NCBI GenBank assembly: GCA_036822015.1
Contig: DAISIL010000052.1
Coordinates: 1 to 23,095, forward strand
Origin: DAISIL01 sp036822015
Lineage (GTDB): Bacteria > Bacteroidota > Bacteroidia > Cytophagales > Bernardetiaceae
DNA length: 23,095 nt
Direction of reading: 5' to 3'
Shown: piece after piece, positions 1-8,194 of the stretch
Layout: each line of letters starts with the position of its first letter
Numbering within the stretch: position 1 is the first letter of the stretch
Notes under the pieces: model-generated
What the model saw: the letters and a program-made list of their open reading frames with translations, nothing else
The model's database searches: none
What the model was told of the DNA's origin: nothing
Translations under genes and position numbers: made by a program

Positions 1-1055
1 AAGGATGTCCCGATACCCAACTCACTAGAGACGGAGATGCTGGAGTTGTGGCGATGGATGATGTGTTTGGCGATGGATAGCCCAAGCCCACTACCGCCCT
101 GCTTCTTGGAACGGCTCTTGTCCACCCGATAAAAACGTTCAAAGATACGGCTCAAATGCTCCTCCGGAATGCCCGGCCCATCGTCATCGACGGTAATGAT
201 GACCCGCTGGTCGTCGGTTTCCATGCGTACCCAAACGTGTCCGTTATCTTTGCCGTACTTGATCGCATTGATGACCAAATTATTGATTACCTGAGCAATA
301 CGCTGCTCATCGGCGCGTACATACACTGCTTCAGCAGACTTGTAGATGTGCAGGTTCACAAAGCGTTTTTCGGCTTTGCTTTCCAGTTGCTCAAAAACTT
401 CATTGACCAGCTCCTCCATATCAAAAACGCTGTAGTGCATCTTGATTTGACCAGATTCGATCTTAGAGAGTGTCAGGAGATCCTCTACCAGCAAGTTGAG
501 TGCCTCCAGGCTTTTGGCTGCTTTTTTGAGGAATCTACGCCGTACTTTTTTGTCCTCCATCGCGCCATCAAGGAGGGTCAGAACAAAACCTTGAGCCGAG
601 AAAAGCGGCGTTTTGAGTTCATGCGAAATATCGGCAATAAACTCCCGCCTAAACACTTCATTTTTTTTAAGAATTTCTATTTCTTGCTGTTTCTGGATGG
701 CATAAGCCTCAATTTCTTGATTGATGCGATGGATGGGATTGCCGGAGGGCATAGACGTTGGTGGGCGTTCGGCGTATGGACGACCCTCTCCCCGGATCTG
801 TTCGAGGCGTTCATAGACCTCGCTGATTTCTCGGAAGACCAAAAACTCAAACGTAACAAAAACCAACAAGAACGATGCAGCAAACGAAAGCAAGCCACCC
901 ACGAGCAGCGCGTTTTGGGGAGTGTCTTCCACGAGCGAAAGAAAGGCTAAGGTAATCAAAGACACGGCACTAGCCAGCAGCAAAGCCACTCCCCTAGAGT
1001 TGATCCAAAAACGTATCCCTAATTGCGTCAGCAGCCGAGCCAGCCATCCGTACAT
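1..1055 (-). CDS. Sensor histidine kinase, PhoR-like, cut by the left window edge
   Basis: Partial gene. The ATG is at 1055 and the frame stays open to base 1, giving about 351 codons without a stop. The kinase phosphorylates itself on His and passes the phosphate to the response regulator encoded 12 bases upstream. Two membrane helices (about residues 22-42 and 48-74) are joined by a very short loop, so there is no real periplasmic sensor domain. A helical linker follows, then the HisKA box with the phospho-acceptor H145 (FIADISHELKTP). The ATPase domain shows an N box (INNLVINAIKYG), a G1 box (DDDGPGIPEEH), an F box (IFERFYRVD) and a G2 box (GGSGLGLSIAKHI). Only the last part of the ATPase domain is missing. 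Family and pairing are clear; the stimulus is not visible in the sequence. Phosphate control is only a guess from the resemblance to PhoR. Confidence 0.93.
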   Translation of the reverse strand, partial: MYGWLARLLTQLGIRFWINSRGVALLLASAVSLITLAFLSLVEDTPQNALLVGGLLSFAASFLLVFVTFEFLVFREISEVYERLEQIRGEGRPYAERPPTSMPSGNPIHRINQEIEAYAIQKQQEIEILKKNEVFRREFIADISHELKTPLFSAQGFVLTLLDGAMEDKKVRRRFLKKAAKSLEALNLLVEDLLTLSKIESGQIKMHYSVFDMEELVNEVFEQLESKAEKRFVNLHIYKSAEAVYVRADEQRIAQVINNLVINAIKYGKDNGHVWVRMETDDQRVIITVDDDGPGIPEEHLSRIFERFYRVDKSRSKKQGGSGLGLSIAKHIIHRHNSSISVSSELGIGTS

Positions 1056-1067
1056 GAGCAGGTAGAT

Positions 1068-1766
1068 TTATGGATTAGCAACAAATTTATAGCCCACGCC
1101 CTTGATGGTGCGGATATACTGGCTGCCCACTTTTTCGCGGATGCGACGGATATGCACATCGACCGTTCGGGCAAGGACATATACGTCCGTCCCCCAGATG
1201 TTTTTTAGAAGGTCTTCACGGCTATACACCCGTTCGGGGTTTTTAGCCAAAAAATAAAGAAGTTCAAATTCTTTTTTGGGAAGGGTAATCTCTTGATCTT
1301 GCCTACGAATAGTATAGCTGCTCTTGTCGATGATAAAATCGGCAATCTCGATGACGGTCTCCTGGTCGTCGCCAGCATCAAGTTGATCGCGACGAAAATA
1401 CGCCTTGATTCGACTAACCAGGGCCCTGGGCTTGATGGGCTTGGTCAGGTAATCGTCCGCCCCGCCCTCAAAAGCGGCTACCTCCGAGTATTCCTCCGTT
1501 CGGGCAGTCAAGAAGATGATATACGTGCCGGCATGATCGGGATTGGATCGGATGCGTCGGCAGGCTTCTACGCCGTCCATGCGAGGCATCATGATGTCCA
1601 TCAGGATCAGTTGCGGAGCAAAGCTATCGCACTTTTTGAGGGCATCTTCTCCATCGCGGGCGGTCTCGACCTGGTATCCGGCGTTTTCGAGGTTGTACTG
1701 GAGGAGTTCCAAAATATCCGGTTCGTCATCTACGATCAGAATCTTGTGGTTTTTTTCGGGGATCAC
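1068..1766 (-). CDS. DNA-binding response regulator, OmpR/PhoB family
   Basis: A 232-residue two-component regulator with the usual length and both domains. The receiver domain (residues 8-125) has the acidic pair D13/D14, the phospho-acceptor D57 (LILMDIMMPRMDG), T87 and K109 (YLTKP). The winged-helix DNA-binding domain (about 135-230) ends in the typical RTIKGVGYKF motif. The start is a GTG at 1766: a TAA lies immediately upstream in frame, so no earlier start is possible. The kinase begins 12 bases after the stop, so the two form one operon. A promoter-like sequence lies about 24 bases upstream. The start overlaps by four bases (GTGA) the stop of a short open frame discussed separately. 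Function as a transcription factor is certain at family level; the target genes are unknown. Confidence 0.95.
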   Translation of the reverse strand: MIPEKNHKILIVDDEPDILELLQYNLENAGYQVETARDGEDALKKCDSFAPQLILMDIMMPRMDGVEACRRIRSNPDHAGTYIIFLTARTEEYSEVAAFEGGADDYLTKPIKPRALVSRIKAYFRRDQLDAGDDQETVIEIADFIIDKSSYTIRRQDQEITLPKKEFELLYFLAKNPERVYSREDLLKNIWGTDVYVLARTVDVHIRRIREKVGSQYIRTIKGVGYKFVANP

Positions 1767-2158
1767 GGGTTAGGTCTATTGGGTACGTACAAATTTACAA
1801 GAAATTTAGAGGAAAGCAGGGATTTTTTTACATCTTTCTCTACCACATGCGCCAATCGCTTACTTACTTTTTTCATTTGTTCTAAGGTATCTATGCCCTG
1901 TGATGCCTCATGCCCCCCAGCAAGAAAAAGAAAACCAAATCTTGCGTAGCCAGCAAATTGAACAGCAAGCCCACAATCAATGCTTAGGTCGTAAAAAAAT
2001 TGATAACCCTACGCCTCAAAATTCTCCTCCAGGAAATTCATCATCAGCCCATGCCGCCAGAACAAGCCATCGACAAATAGATAGTCATGCAAGGCAGTCC
2101 TACGGATGATGTTTTGGTGATCGGCATCCGACCGCTCCGAAGCTAAGAGATGTTCGAC
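1767..2158. other. Gene-poor stretch, possible remnant coding frame
   Basis: No confident gene lies in these roughly 390 bases between the response regulator and the phosphatase gene. On the minus strand, the reading frame of the phosphatase gene continues open past its TAA for 49 codons to a TAG (2011-2009). It then stays open for another 81 codons to a TGA (1765-1763). The predicted residues of the first block (for example ALHDYLFVDGLFWRHGLMMN) look protein-like, but there is no convincing start codon. A 37-codon Lys-rich ORF (ATG at 1876, stop at 1763) lies at the end of the second block and touches the regulator start. It could be a decayed gene, a leader ORF or chance. Confidence 0.3.
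1790..1797 (-). promoter_or_regulatory. Candidate -7 box for the two-component operon
   Basis: The minus strand reads TAAATTTG, an exact match to the Bacteroidota -7 consensus TAnnTTTG. TTTC, one mismatch from the -33 TTTG, lies upstream at 1815-1812. The predicted transcript would start some 15-20 bases before the regulator's GTG. Confidence 0.45.
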
Positions 2159-4288
2159 TTACGGTACTTGTATGCCTAGCTCAATGCCAACAAGGGTAAT
2201 ATCATCGCGCTGGCTTTGCTGCTCTTGATGTGCCTTTAACGCATTGTGCAGCAGCAGCCCTTGCTCTTGTAGGGATGCTTGTCCCGTTTGTTCGATGTGT
2301 TGTTGGAGTTGGAGCGACCCCAACTTGATGCCGCTCATGTTGTGCTGATCGGCATAGCCATCCGAAAACAAAAAGAGGCGCGTCTGGGACGGGACAACAA
2401 GCCGCTGCTCCTCAAACACACGTTCCTTCCGCGTTCGTCCACCGATACTACGCCGCGTAGGCGCTAGCACCTCCACAGACGAACGCTCGGGAAACTGAAC
2501 TAACAACGGACGTTTGGCTCCAGCAAAACACAACTCAAAACCATCATCGACGGGAGCGATGCGGCACAGGCATACATCCATGCCGTCGCGGTTGCTGCCA
2601 CTGCTTTGGTTGAGGGAGTAGCGCAGGAGTTTGTCAAGTTCTTCGAGAATATCACTAGGCTGATGCAGGCGTTCTTCGATCACGATTTCGTTGAGCAGGA
2701 TCGACCCCATCATGGACATAAAAGCCCCTGGCACGCCGTGTCCCGTACAATCGACGACGGCCACAAACTGGTAGTCATCCACTTTTTCGTACCAATAAAA
2801 ATCCCCCGAGACGATGTCCTTTGGGTAGTACATCACGAAGTGATCCTGAAAAGCTGCCTCCAGGACTTCGGTGGCCGGCAGGATAGATTCCTGGATCGTC
2901 TGGGCATAACGGAGGCTATCGGTGATGCGTTGGTTTTGCTCTTTGAGTTCGGCGTTTTTCTCTTCGATGTAGTCGCGCTGGGCGATGATTTCTTCCTGCT
3001 GTTGGTGGAGTTCTTCGTTTTGGGTGAGTATCTCCTCGCTTTTGAGTTCGATTTCGTGGGTGCGCTCAAGGACTTTTTCCTCGAGAAGTTGATTTTGTTC
3101 CAATAAGATACGCGCGTTTTCGGCTTCGATACGGCGTTTTTCTTTTTCTTCGGCTTTCATGCGGTAGCCCAGCCCTAGCGAAAAAAAGATGATTTCAAAG
3201 ACAACGCCGTTTTGGGCCCAAAAACCCAAATTGACGGGTGCCGAAGAAACAAAGTACATCGTTACGCCCACCACACCCGAGACCATGATGGCCAGCGTCC
3301 CGCCCAAAAAGTAGCGCAGCAAAATGTTGTTACGGTCTCGTCGCCAAAGCCACAGCGAAGCCGTGATGACGGCGATATAAATCATCCCAAAAAGTGCGGC
3401 TGTCTCCACCCGATACAGCCGCACGTTTTCCCAACCCAACAAAATAACCATGCTCAACAGCAAGTTGGCCAGCACCACCCACTCCAAAACCTTGATCCCC
3501 CGCCAGAGCCGCCGCGAGAGGCTCTCCAAGTCCAAAAAGCTACGCATGAACAAACAGTAAAAAATTGCTGCTAAATGAATCCCCGCCGCACGAAACAGCA
3601 CATCCAGTTCGGGAAAATCGCCCAACACAAACTCTATCAACATCCCATACGATTGGGCCACAAACACAGAAATCGCCGCCATATAGCAGGCATAGTAGAG
3701 ATAAACCTTATCGAGGTAGGTCAAAAAAATCGCCATGCTATACACGACCATCACCCAAATTGTCCCCTGAAAAGCCGCCTGCATCAAGTAGCGTCTCTGC
3801 TGAATCGGTGCCTGTTCGCGCTCCCACTGCACAAAATCGTACACCTTCGGGGATAGCTCCAAAGGCATCCCGCTGCGCTCCTCCACCCGCGCATACCAAC
3901 TTTCTCCGCTCCGTGGGCGTTCGGAGGTACGAAACAAGGCGACGGGTTCGGGGAGGAAGGCGTTTTTTTGGTGCGCCGGCACTAGCCTGCCGCTGCGTAG
4001 CTGCTTACCCGAGGGCAAGATAAGCCTTGCCTCATCGACATTCAAGCCCAGGACGAGCAGATAATCTTCGATGGCTTTGGGTGCATCCTCCTCAAAATCA
4101 ATGCGTATCCAGTAGCTGTTTTTTGGGGGGAGTTGTCCCTTTGGGGGGAGGGGCTGCCAGAGGGGGTCTGTTTTGGGGAGGGGTTCGAGCATTGCCTGCG
4201 TGCTGGCAGGGGCATAGTACAGGTGCCTTTGGGCGACCCCGAACAGCGATAACCCCCAACAAAAGTAGATCAGTAACCAGTAGCGCAC
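2159..4288 (-). CDS. 7TM receptor (7TMR-DISM) with SpoIIE-type PP2C phosphatase domain
   Basis: A 709-residue membrane signalling protein predicted to sense an outside ligand and dephosphorylate a Ser/Thr-phosphorylated partner. In order: a signal peptide (1-19, ending GVAQ), an extracytoplasmic 7TMR-DISMED2-like domain (about 20-150), seven hydrophobic helices (about 172-375), a long charged coiled coil (378-460), and a SpoIIE/PP2C phosphatase domain (about 465-706). Metal-binding acidic residues are visible at D496 (GDFYWYE), D513 (DCTGHGVPGA), D643 (FSDGYAD) and D695/D696 (QRDDITLVG). The start is a GTG at 4288; the next in-frame codons upstream lead to a stop without an ATG. This architecture is common in Bacteroidota and often acts on anti-sigma-antagonist proteins, but no such partner gene is in the window. 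The same frame stays open after the stop codon (see the 1767-2158 stretch). Confidence 0.92.
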   Translation of the reverse strand: MRYWLLIYFCWGLSLFGVAQRHLYYAPASTQAMLEPLPKTDPLWQPLPPKGQLPPKNSYWIRIDFEEDAPKAIEDYLLVLGLNVDEARLILPSGKQLRSGRLVPAHQKNAFLPEPVALFRTSERPRSGESWYARVEERSGMPLELSPKVYDFVQWEREQAPIQQRRYLMQAAFQGTIWVMVVYSMAIFLTYLDKVYLYYACYMAAISVFVAQSYGMLIEFVLGDFPELDVLFRAAGIHLAAIFYCLFMRSFLDLESLSRRLWRGIKVLEWVVLANLLLSMVILLGWENVRLYRVETAALFGMIYIAVITASLWLWRRDRNNILLRYFLGGTLAIMVSGVVGVTMYFVSSAPVNLGFWAQNGVVFEIIFFSLGLGYRMKAEEKEKRRIEAENARILLEQNQLLEEKVLERTHEIELKSEEILTQNEELHQQQEEIIAQRDYIEEKNAELKEQNQRITDSLRYAQTIQESILPATEVLEAAFQDHFVMYYPKDIVSGDFYWYEKVDDYQFVAVVDCTGHGVPGAFMSMMGSILLNEIVIEERLHQPSDILEELDKLLRYSLNQSSGSNRDGMDVCLCRIAPVDDGFELCFAGAKRPLLVQFPERSSVEVLAPTRRSIGGRTRKERVFEEQRLVVPSQTRLFLFSDGYADQHNMSGIKLGSLQLQQHIEQTGQASLQEQGLLLHNALKAHQEQQSQRDDITLVGIELGIQVP

Positions 4289-4357
4289 CCTGTGTGTGTT
4301 GTGTGATGATACATCAAGATACTGATTTTTTTAGTAAAAATGCTTTTGGTCAGTTTT

Positions 4358-4387
4358 TTTGAACAAAAAATACCCAAAAGATATTTG
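4358..4387 (+). promoter_or_regulatory. Candidate promoter of the dienelactone hydrolase gene
   Basis: TTTG (4358-4361), an 18-base spacer and GATATTTG (4380-4387, one mismatch to TAnnTTTG) lie in the 128-base divergent region and point toward the gene starting at 4417. No equally good match was seen facing the phosphatase gene. Confidence 0.45.
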
Positions 4388-4416
4388 AAGGTATCCACCT
4401 TTACGCTTACTCAACG

Positions 4417-5271
4417 ATGAAACACGACAAAAAAATTCTTGCTTTGCCTTTGCTTTTTTTGGTCATGGCCTTTGCCCCCTCCCAACCGCAGAACAACAAC
4501 TACTGCTGTGCCATCAGTGATTTTGCGGCCCTGGCCCAGGATCCCAACTTTGGGCAAGCCCATGAGTTGCCTCGCCCACTCACCAACAGCCCCGAAAAGA
4601 AGGGCAAGTTTGTTCAGTTCCCTACCCTGGGCGACATCACGGAGGGAAGAGCTTTTGTTGTACCAGGAAAGAAAAACACCAAGAAAGTCCTGTTTATGAT
4701 CCACGAATGGTGGGGCCTCAATGACCACATCCAGGAGGAGGCCATTCGTTATCAGGCTGATCTAGGCAATGAAGTAACCGTCGTAGCCCTTGACCTATAC
4801 GATGGAAAGCTTGCCCAAACCCGTGAAGAAGCCGGGCAGTACATGCAAGGTGTAAGCATCGAACGCGCCCGACAGATTATTCATGGGGCTTTCAACTACG
4901 TCGGGACAGATGCCCGTGTGGCCACGATCGGTTGGTGCTTTGGGGGCGGCTGGTCGCTCCAAACGGCATTGCTGCTCCGCGAGCAAGCCTCTGCTTGTGT
5001 GATCTACTACGGGATGCCCGAAAAAGACCCCGAGGTATTGAAAAATCTGAGCGCACCCGTTTTGGGAATTTTTGCCGAGCAAGACCGCTGGATCACGCCC
5101 CAGGTAGCCGAGGACTTCGCGGCACAGCTTCGGGAGCGCAAACATCCGGTGGATATACACATCTATCCTGCCGATCATGCCTTTGCCAACCCAACCAGCC
5201 CGCGCTATGTGGAGGCACATGCCCAGGATGCTCGACAAAAAACCCTTGACTTTTTGAAAGCCAACATCTAA
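4417..5271 (+). CDS. Secreted dienelactone hydrolase family protein
   Basis: A 284-residue alpha/beta hydrolase. The N-terminus is a hydrophobic signal sequence (about 5-21), so the enzyme is exported. A segment containing the phrase FAALAQDPNFGQAHELP (about 36-52) precedes the fold. The catalytic triad of the dienelactone hydrolase family is complete: C174 in GWCFGGG, D223 in AEQDRW and H254 in DHAF. MIHEWWGLN (94-102) is the usual oxyanion-region motif. Family members hydrolyse cyclic or ordinary esters, and the physiological substrate cannot be told from sequence. The gene stands alone behind its own promoter, divergent from the phosphatase gene. It ends only six bases from the convergent SPOR-like gene, and no terminator hairpin was found between the two. 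Confidence 0.9.
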   Translation: MKHDKKILALPLLFLVMAFAPSQPQNNNYCCAISDFAALAQDPNFGQAHELPRPLTNSPEKKGKFVQFPTLGDITEGRAFVVPGKKNTKKVLFMIHEWWGLNDHIQEEAIRYQADLGNEVTVVALDLYDGKLAQTREEAGQYMQGVSIERARQIIHGAFNYVGTDARVATIGWCFGGGWSLQTALLLREQASACVIYYGMPEKDPEVLKNLSAPVLGIFAEQDRWITPQVAEDFAAQLRERKHPVDIHIYPADHAFANPTSPRYVEAHAQDARQKTLDFLKANI

Positions 5272-5277
5272 GCCAAC

Positions 5278-5943
5278 TTACCAACCACCGCTGCCGCCCT
5301 GGGCTTCGGCTGCCTTGATGGCTTCGATGTCTTTTGAGGTCAAGACATCTTCGATGGCAACGCGCTTACCATTCTGATACCCGACAATCCAGGCATCTTT
5401 TACGCCCATCTCACGGAGATACCTCTTGAACAGATCGGCTTCCCAATAGTCCCGGAAATTGGCGATGGTGTATTTTTTTACGCCGTCGTCGTCCGTCTCG
5501 GCATGGAATCGGGGATGATTGGTGTACTGGGTGAGGTCTTTGTTTCGGAAGGCACCGATTTGTACTCGGAAGACTTGCCCCTGGTTGTAGTCCTGTCCAG
5601 CGTCTCGTTCGGGCGACTGCGCACCGTCGGCGGTAGCTCCCTCGCCTGTTGGGGTGGCATCAGCGGTGGCTCCCTGTCGATTTTTGAGTTCCTCTTCGAG
5701 TTGGGCGATGCGCCGGCTCTTATCCGTGATTTCCTTGCTCATCGACTTGACTTGCCGCTCGGCCATGTCTTCGTTGCGTTTGAGGCGGTTATACTCCATC
5801 ATGGTACGGTAAAACTCCTGCGTATCCATGGATTTTTGCTTTTTCTTCCACTCTTTGAGGGTGGCTTTGTCGAGGTCTTGGGCTTGGAGCGTTGCAGCCA
5901 TCCAACAACAACAGATAGTCAGGAGGATACTTACTTTTTTCAT
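5278..5943 (-). CDS. Secreted coiled-coil protein with SPOR-like C-terminal domain
   Basis: A 221-residue protein with a clear signal peptide (1-21, ending LQAQ). A charged helical or coiled-coil region follows (about 23-90), then a low-complexity Ala/Gly/Thr linker (about 90-120). The C-terminal domain (about 122-195) resembles SPOR: it opens with VFRVQIGAF and contains the helix-strand pattern YTIANFRDYWEADLFKRYL. SPOR domains bind denuded peptidoglycan, so a periplasmic, cell-wall-associated role is likely but inferred. The tail ends in a Gly-rich GGSGGW. The gene follows miaA in the same direction after a 56-base gap and may be cotranscribed with it or use a weak promoter in that gap. Confidence 0.75.
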   Translation of the reverse strand: MKKVSILLTICCCWMAATLQAQDLDKATLKEWKKKQKSMDTQEFYRTMMEYNRLKRNEDMAERQVKSMSKEITDKSRRIAQLEEELKNRQGATADATPTGEGATADGAQSPERDAGQDYNQGQVFRVQIGAFRNKDLTQYTNHPRFHAETDDDGVKKYTIANFRDYWEADLFKRYLREMGVKDAWIVGYQNGKRVAIEDVLTSKDIEAIKAAEAQGGSGGW

Positions 5944-5969
5944 GGTTTGGTTCGGTTAAATGGTGGTTG

Positions 5970-5977
5970 TAAATCTA
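5970..5977 (-). promoter_or_regulatory. Possible -7 box upstream of the SPOR-like gene
   Basis: The minus strand reads TAGATTTA (one mismatch to TAnnTTTG), with TTTG 18 bases upstream, in the gap after miaA. It may give the SPOR-like gene its own transcript. The match is modest. Confidence 0.3.
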
Positions 5978-5999
5978 TTGGCAAAAAACAAACCACAAA

Positions 6000-6854
6000 T
6001 TACAAGTCTATCCATGTAGCGTCGGTTTGGTTTCTGAACCAGGTCAGCTGGCGTTTGGCATAGCGGCGGGTATTGCGGCGGATGCGTTCGATGGCCTCCT
6101 CGAGGCTGTACTGTCCCTCCCAATGCGCAAAGAGTTCTTGATAGCCAACCGTTTGGAGAGGCTTGAGGTGCCGGTACGGAAAGAGTGCTTGTGCTTCTTC
6201 GAGCAAGCCTTGACGCAGCATCTGCTCTACCCGCGCTTCTATGCGGGCATACAAGATCGGTCTTGGGCGATGCAAGACAACTTTTTGAACGATAAAAGGA
6301 CGTGGCTTGGGGCTTTGCTGATGAAAACTCGAGAGGGGTCTGCCCGTCAGTTGCCAGACCTCCAGGGCGCGAATCACCCGACGGGGGTTTTGCAGATCCG
6401 CCGTAGCCGCATACACCGGATCACAGCGTTGTAGCTCGGCTGCAAGCGGCTGCAAGCCCTCGATCTCCAGGCGTACCTCGAGGGCATGTCGGATACCCGC
6501 ATCGGTCGGGATGGGGTCTAGCCCTTCGTAGATGGCTTTGAGGTATAAGCCCGATCCTCCCGTAAGGATCAGGCAGTTATGATGTTTGAAACGCTCTTGA
6601 ATCAGTGGCAGGGCTTCTTTTTCGTACTGCCCGACGGTAAGCGGCGCATGGATGCTATGCGTGCCGATGAAGTGATGCGGGATAGCTTGCCGTTCCTCCG
6701 GGCTGGGGCGGGCCGTTCCGATGCGCATTTCACGATAAAACTGCCGGGCATCTGCCGAAATGACCTCTGTACGGTGCTGCTGGGCTAGCCGGACGCAGTA
6801 CGCCGTTTTGCCTACTGCCGTTGGGCCCATCACGACGATCAGCGTGGGGTTCAC
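6000..6854 (-). CDS. miaA: tRNA dimethylallyltransferase
   Basis: MiaA transfers a dimethylallyl group to N6 of A37 in tRNAs that read codons starting with U. The 284-residue sequence has the P-loop GPTAVGKT (10-17), the catalytic/substrate motif SADARQFYREM (about 34-44), GGSGLYLKA and the RRVIRALEVWQLTG segment. It also has the C-terminal RNA-binding helices, including TRRYAKRQLTWFRNQ. It is slightly shorter than the roughly 300 residues usual for the family. The start is a GTG at 6854 that overlaps the stop of the preceding gene by four bases (GTGA), which favours it over the in-frame ATG eight codons later. It is the last member of the coupled lpd, dapD, unknown, miaA group. Confidence 0.96.
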   Translation of the reverse strand: MNPTLIVVMGPTAVGKTAYCVRLAQQHRTEVISADARQFYREMRIGTARPSPEERQAIPHHFIGTHSIHAPLTVGQYEKEALPLIQERFKHHNCLILTGGSGLYLKAIYEGLDPIPTDAGIRHALEVRLEIEGLQPLAAELQRCDPVYAATADLQNPRRVIRALEVWQLTGRPLSSFHQQSPKPRPFIVQKVVLHRPRPILYARIEARVEQMLRQGLLEEAQALFPYRHLKPLQTVGYQELFAHWEGQYSLEEAIERIRRNTRRYAKRQLTWFRNQTDATWIDL

Positions 6855-7345
6855 GCCAGGGCGGGAGCTAGTGCATCCGTGTATATCTTGGCGGCAATGA
6901 AGAGCATCATCTGCTCCTGCAACGAAAAGACCTCCTCCCCTTGATCGTCCTCTTCGGCAAACAAACTCAACGATAGGTTGAGAAGCTCGGGTTCGGGATA
7001 CCCCTCAAAGATGACCTGCAACTGATCTTCAAAGGTATCCATATCTTCCGATGCCATGATGCGCTGAATCAGTCCGCTGTTTTGCTCCTCTGCCTGGTCG
7101 ATGGTCTGGCTAGCGACCGTCTTTATTTTGTCCTGGTAAAGCAGCCCGGCATACCAGATGATGATACCGGCAAAAAACAGCGTTTGCTCGGCCTCCTCCG
7201 ATACCGATTCGGTCAAGAAAGAGAGCAGGAAAGCCGCCAAATAGGGCTGCTCATCCATGAACCGCGTCGAGAGCCGGTTGAGTTGGTCTTCATCCATGCC
7301 GTCGATCTGATCGAAGGCCTGCTCAATGATCGCTTCTGAAATCAT
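6851..7345 (-). CDS. Hypothetical acidic helical protein between dapD and miaA
   Basis: A 164-residue protein that I do not recognise. It is acidic and predicted to be almost all helical, with a hydrophobic stretch LFFAGIIIWYAGLL (about 57-70) that could be a buried helix or a weak membrane segment. It has no signal peptide. The chosen start is the ATG at 7345, which overlaps the dapD stop by four bases (ATGA). A longer frame reaches back to 7432 but lies inside dapD. Its own stop overlaps the miaA start by four bases (GTGA). It is therefore sandwiched between two conserved metabolic genes and very likely translated by coupling. The coupling makes it a real gene but gives no function. Confidence 0.78.
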   Translation of the reverse strand: MISEAIIEQAFDQIDGMDEDQLNRLSTRFMDEQPYLAAFLLSFLTESVSEEAEQTLFFAGIIIWYAGLLYQDKIKTVASQTIDQAEEQNSGLIQRIMASEDMDTFEDQLQVIFEGYPEPELLNLSLSLFAEEDDQGEEVFSLQEQMMLFIAAKIYTDALAPALA

Positions 7346-8172
7346 ACCGTGAGGTTGTTTTGACGCAAAGCGTCGTTGAGGGAAGTCTTGAGATCGGTGC
7401 TTTTTTTGCGCTGCCCGATAATCAGCGCACAAGGTACTTGATAATCGCCGGCCGGAAAAGACTTCGTATAGCTCCCCGGAATGACGACCGAACGCGGCGG
7501 CACATATCCCTGATGCACAACGGGTTTCTTACCCGTTACGTCGATGATCTTTGAGCTACCCGTGATGCTGACATTGGCACCCAGGACGGCCTCCCGCCCT
7601 ACGCGCACGCCCTCCACGAGGATACAACGCGAGCCAACAAAAGCACCATCCTCAACGATCACGGGCTGGGCCTGGAGTGGCTCCAATACCCCTCCGATAC
7701 CCACGCCTCCGCTTAGGTGTACCTGCCTGCCCACCTGCGCACAACTGCCCACGGTAGCCCAGGTATCCACCATCGTACCCGCACCCACGTAAGCCCCGAT
7801 GTTCACGTAGGAGGGCATCAGGATCACGCCTTTTTCGAGAAAAGAACCAAAGCGAGCGATGGCCTGCGGAACCACGCGCACACCTTGCTCGGCATAGCCT
7901 TGCTTGAGCGGGATTTTGTCGTGAAACTCAAAGGGCGGTACATGAATCGTCTCCATGCCCTGGATGGGAAAATAGAGGATGACGGCTTTTTTGATCCACT
8001 CATGGACTTGCCAGGGGGCTGTTTCGTCCTCCGATGGCTCGGCCACGCGCAAGGCACCCTGGTCTAGGGCAGCGATCACCTCCCGAACGGCGGCCTGTGC
8101 TTCGTCTGTCTCGAGCAAGGCACGGTCTTGCCAGGCGGCCTCGACTTGCTGTCGCAATCGTTGTATATCCAT
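7342..8172 (-). CDS. dapD: 2,3,4,5-tetrahydropyridine-2,6-dicarboxylate N-succinyltransferase
   Basis: DapD succinylates tetrahydrodipicolinate in the succinylase branch of lysine and diaminopimelate synthesis. The 276-residue protein has the N-terminal helical domain (WIKKAVILYFPI) and the left-handed beta-helix of hexapeptide repeats, with family motifs MPSYVNIGAYV, GTMVDTWATVGSCAQVG and LSGGVGIGGVLEPLQ. It ends with the C-terminal part containing SVVIPGS. Length is typical. The ATG at 8172 (MDIQRL) was chosen because the longer frame up to 8319 lies inside the end of lpd and reads as unrelated sequence. The gene starts 22 bases after lpd. It implies diaminopimelate-type peptidoglycan, consistent with the cell-wall genes elsewhere in the window. 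Confidence 0.96.
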   Translation of the reverse strand: MDIQRLRQQVEAAWQDRALLETDEAQAAVREVIAALDQGALRVAEPSEDETAPWQVHEWIKKAVILYFPIQGMETIHVPPFEFHDKIPLKQGYAEQGVRVVPQAIARFGSFLEKGVILMPSYVNIGAYVGAGTMVDTWATVGSCAQVGRQVHLSGGVGIGGVLEPLQAQPVIVEDGAFVGSRCILVEGVRVGREAVLGANVSITGSSKIIDVTGKKPVVHQGYVPPRSVVIPGSYTKSFPAGDYQVPCALIIGQRKKSTDLKTSLNDALRQNNLTV

Positions 8173-8194
8173 TATGTCTGTCTGTTGGCTTGAA

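Noticed and set aside
156..950. 264-codon open frame on the plus strand
   Set aside because: Antisense shadow of the histidine kinase; the minus-strand frame has all kinase motifs and this one has none.
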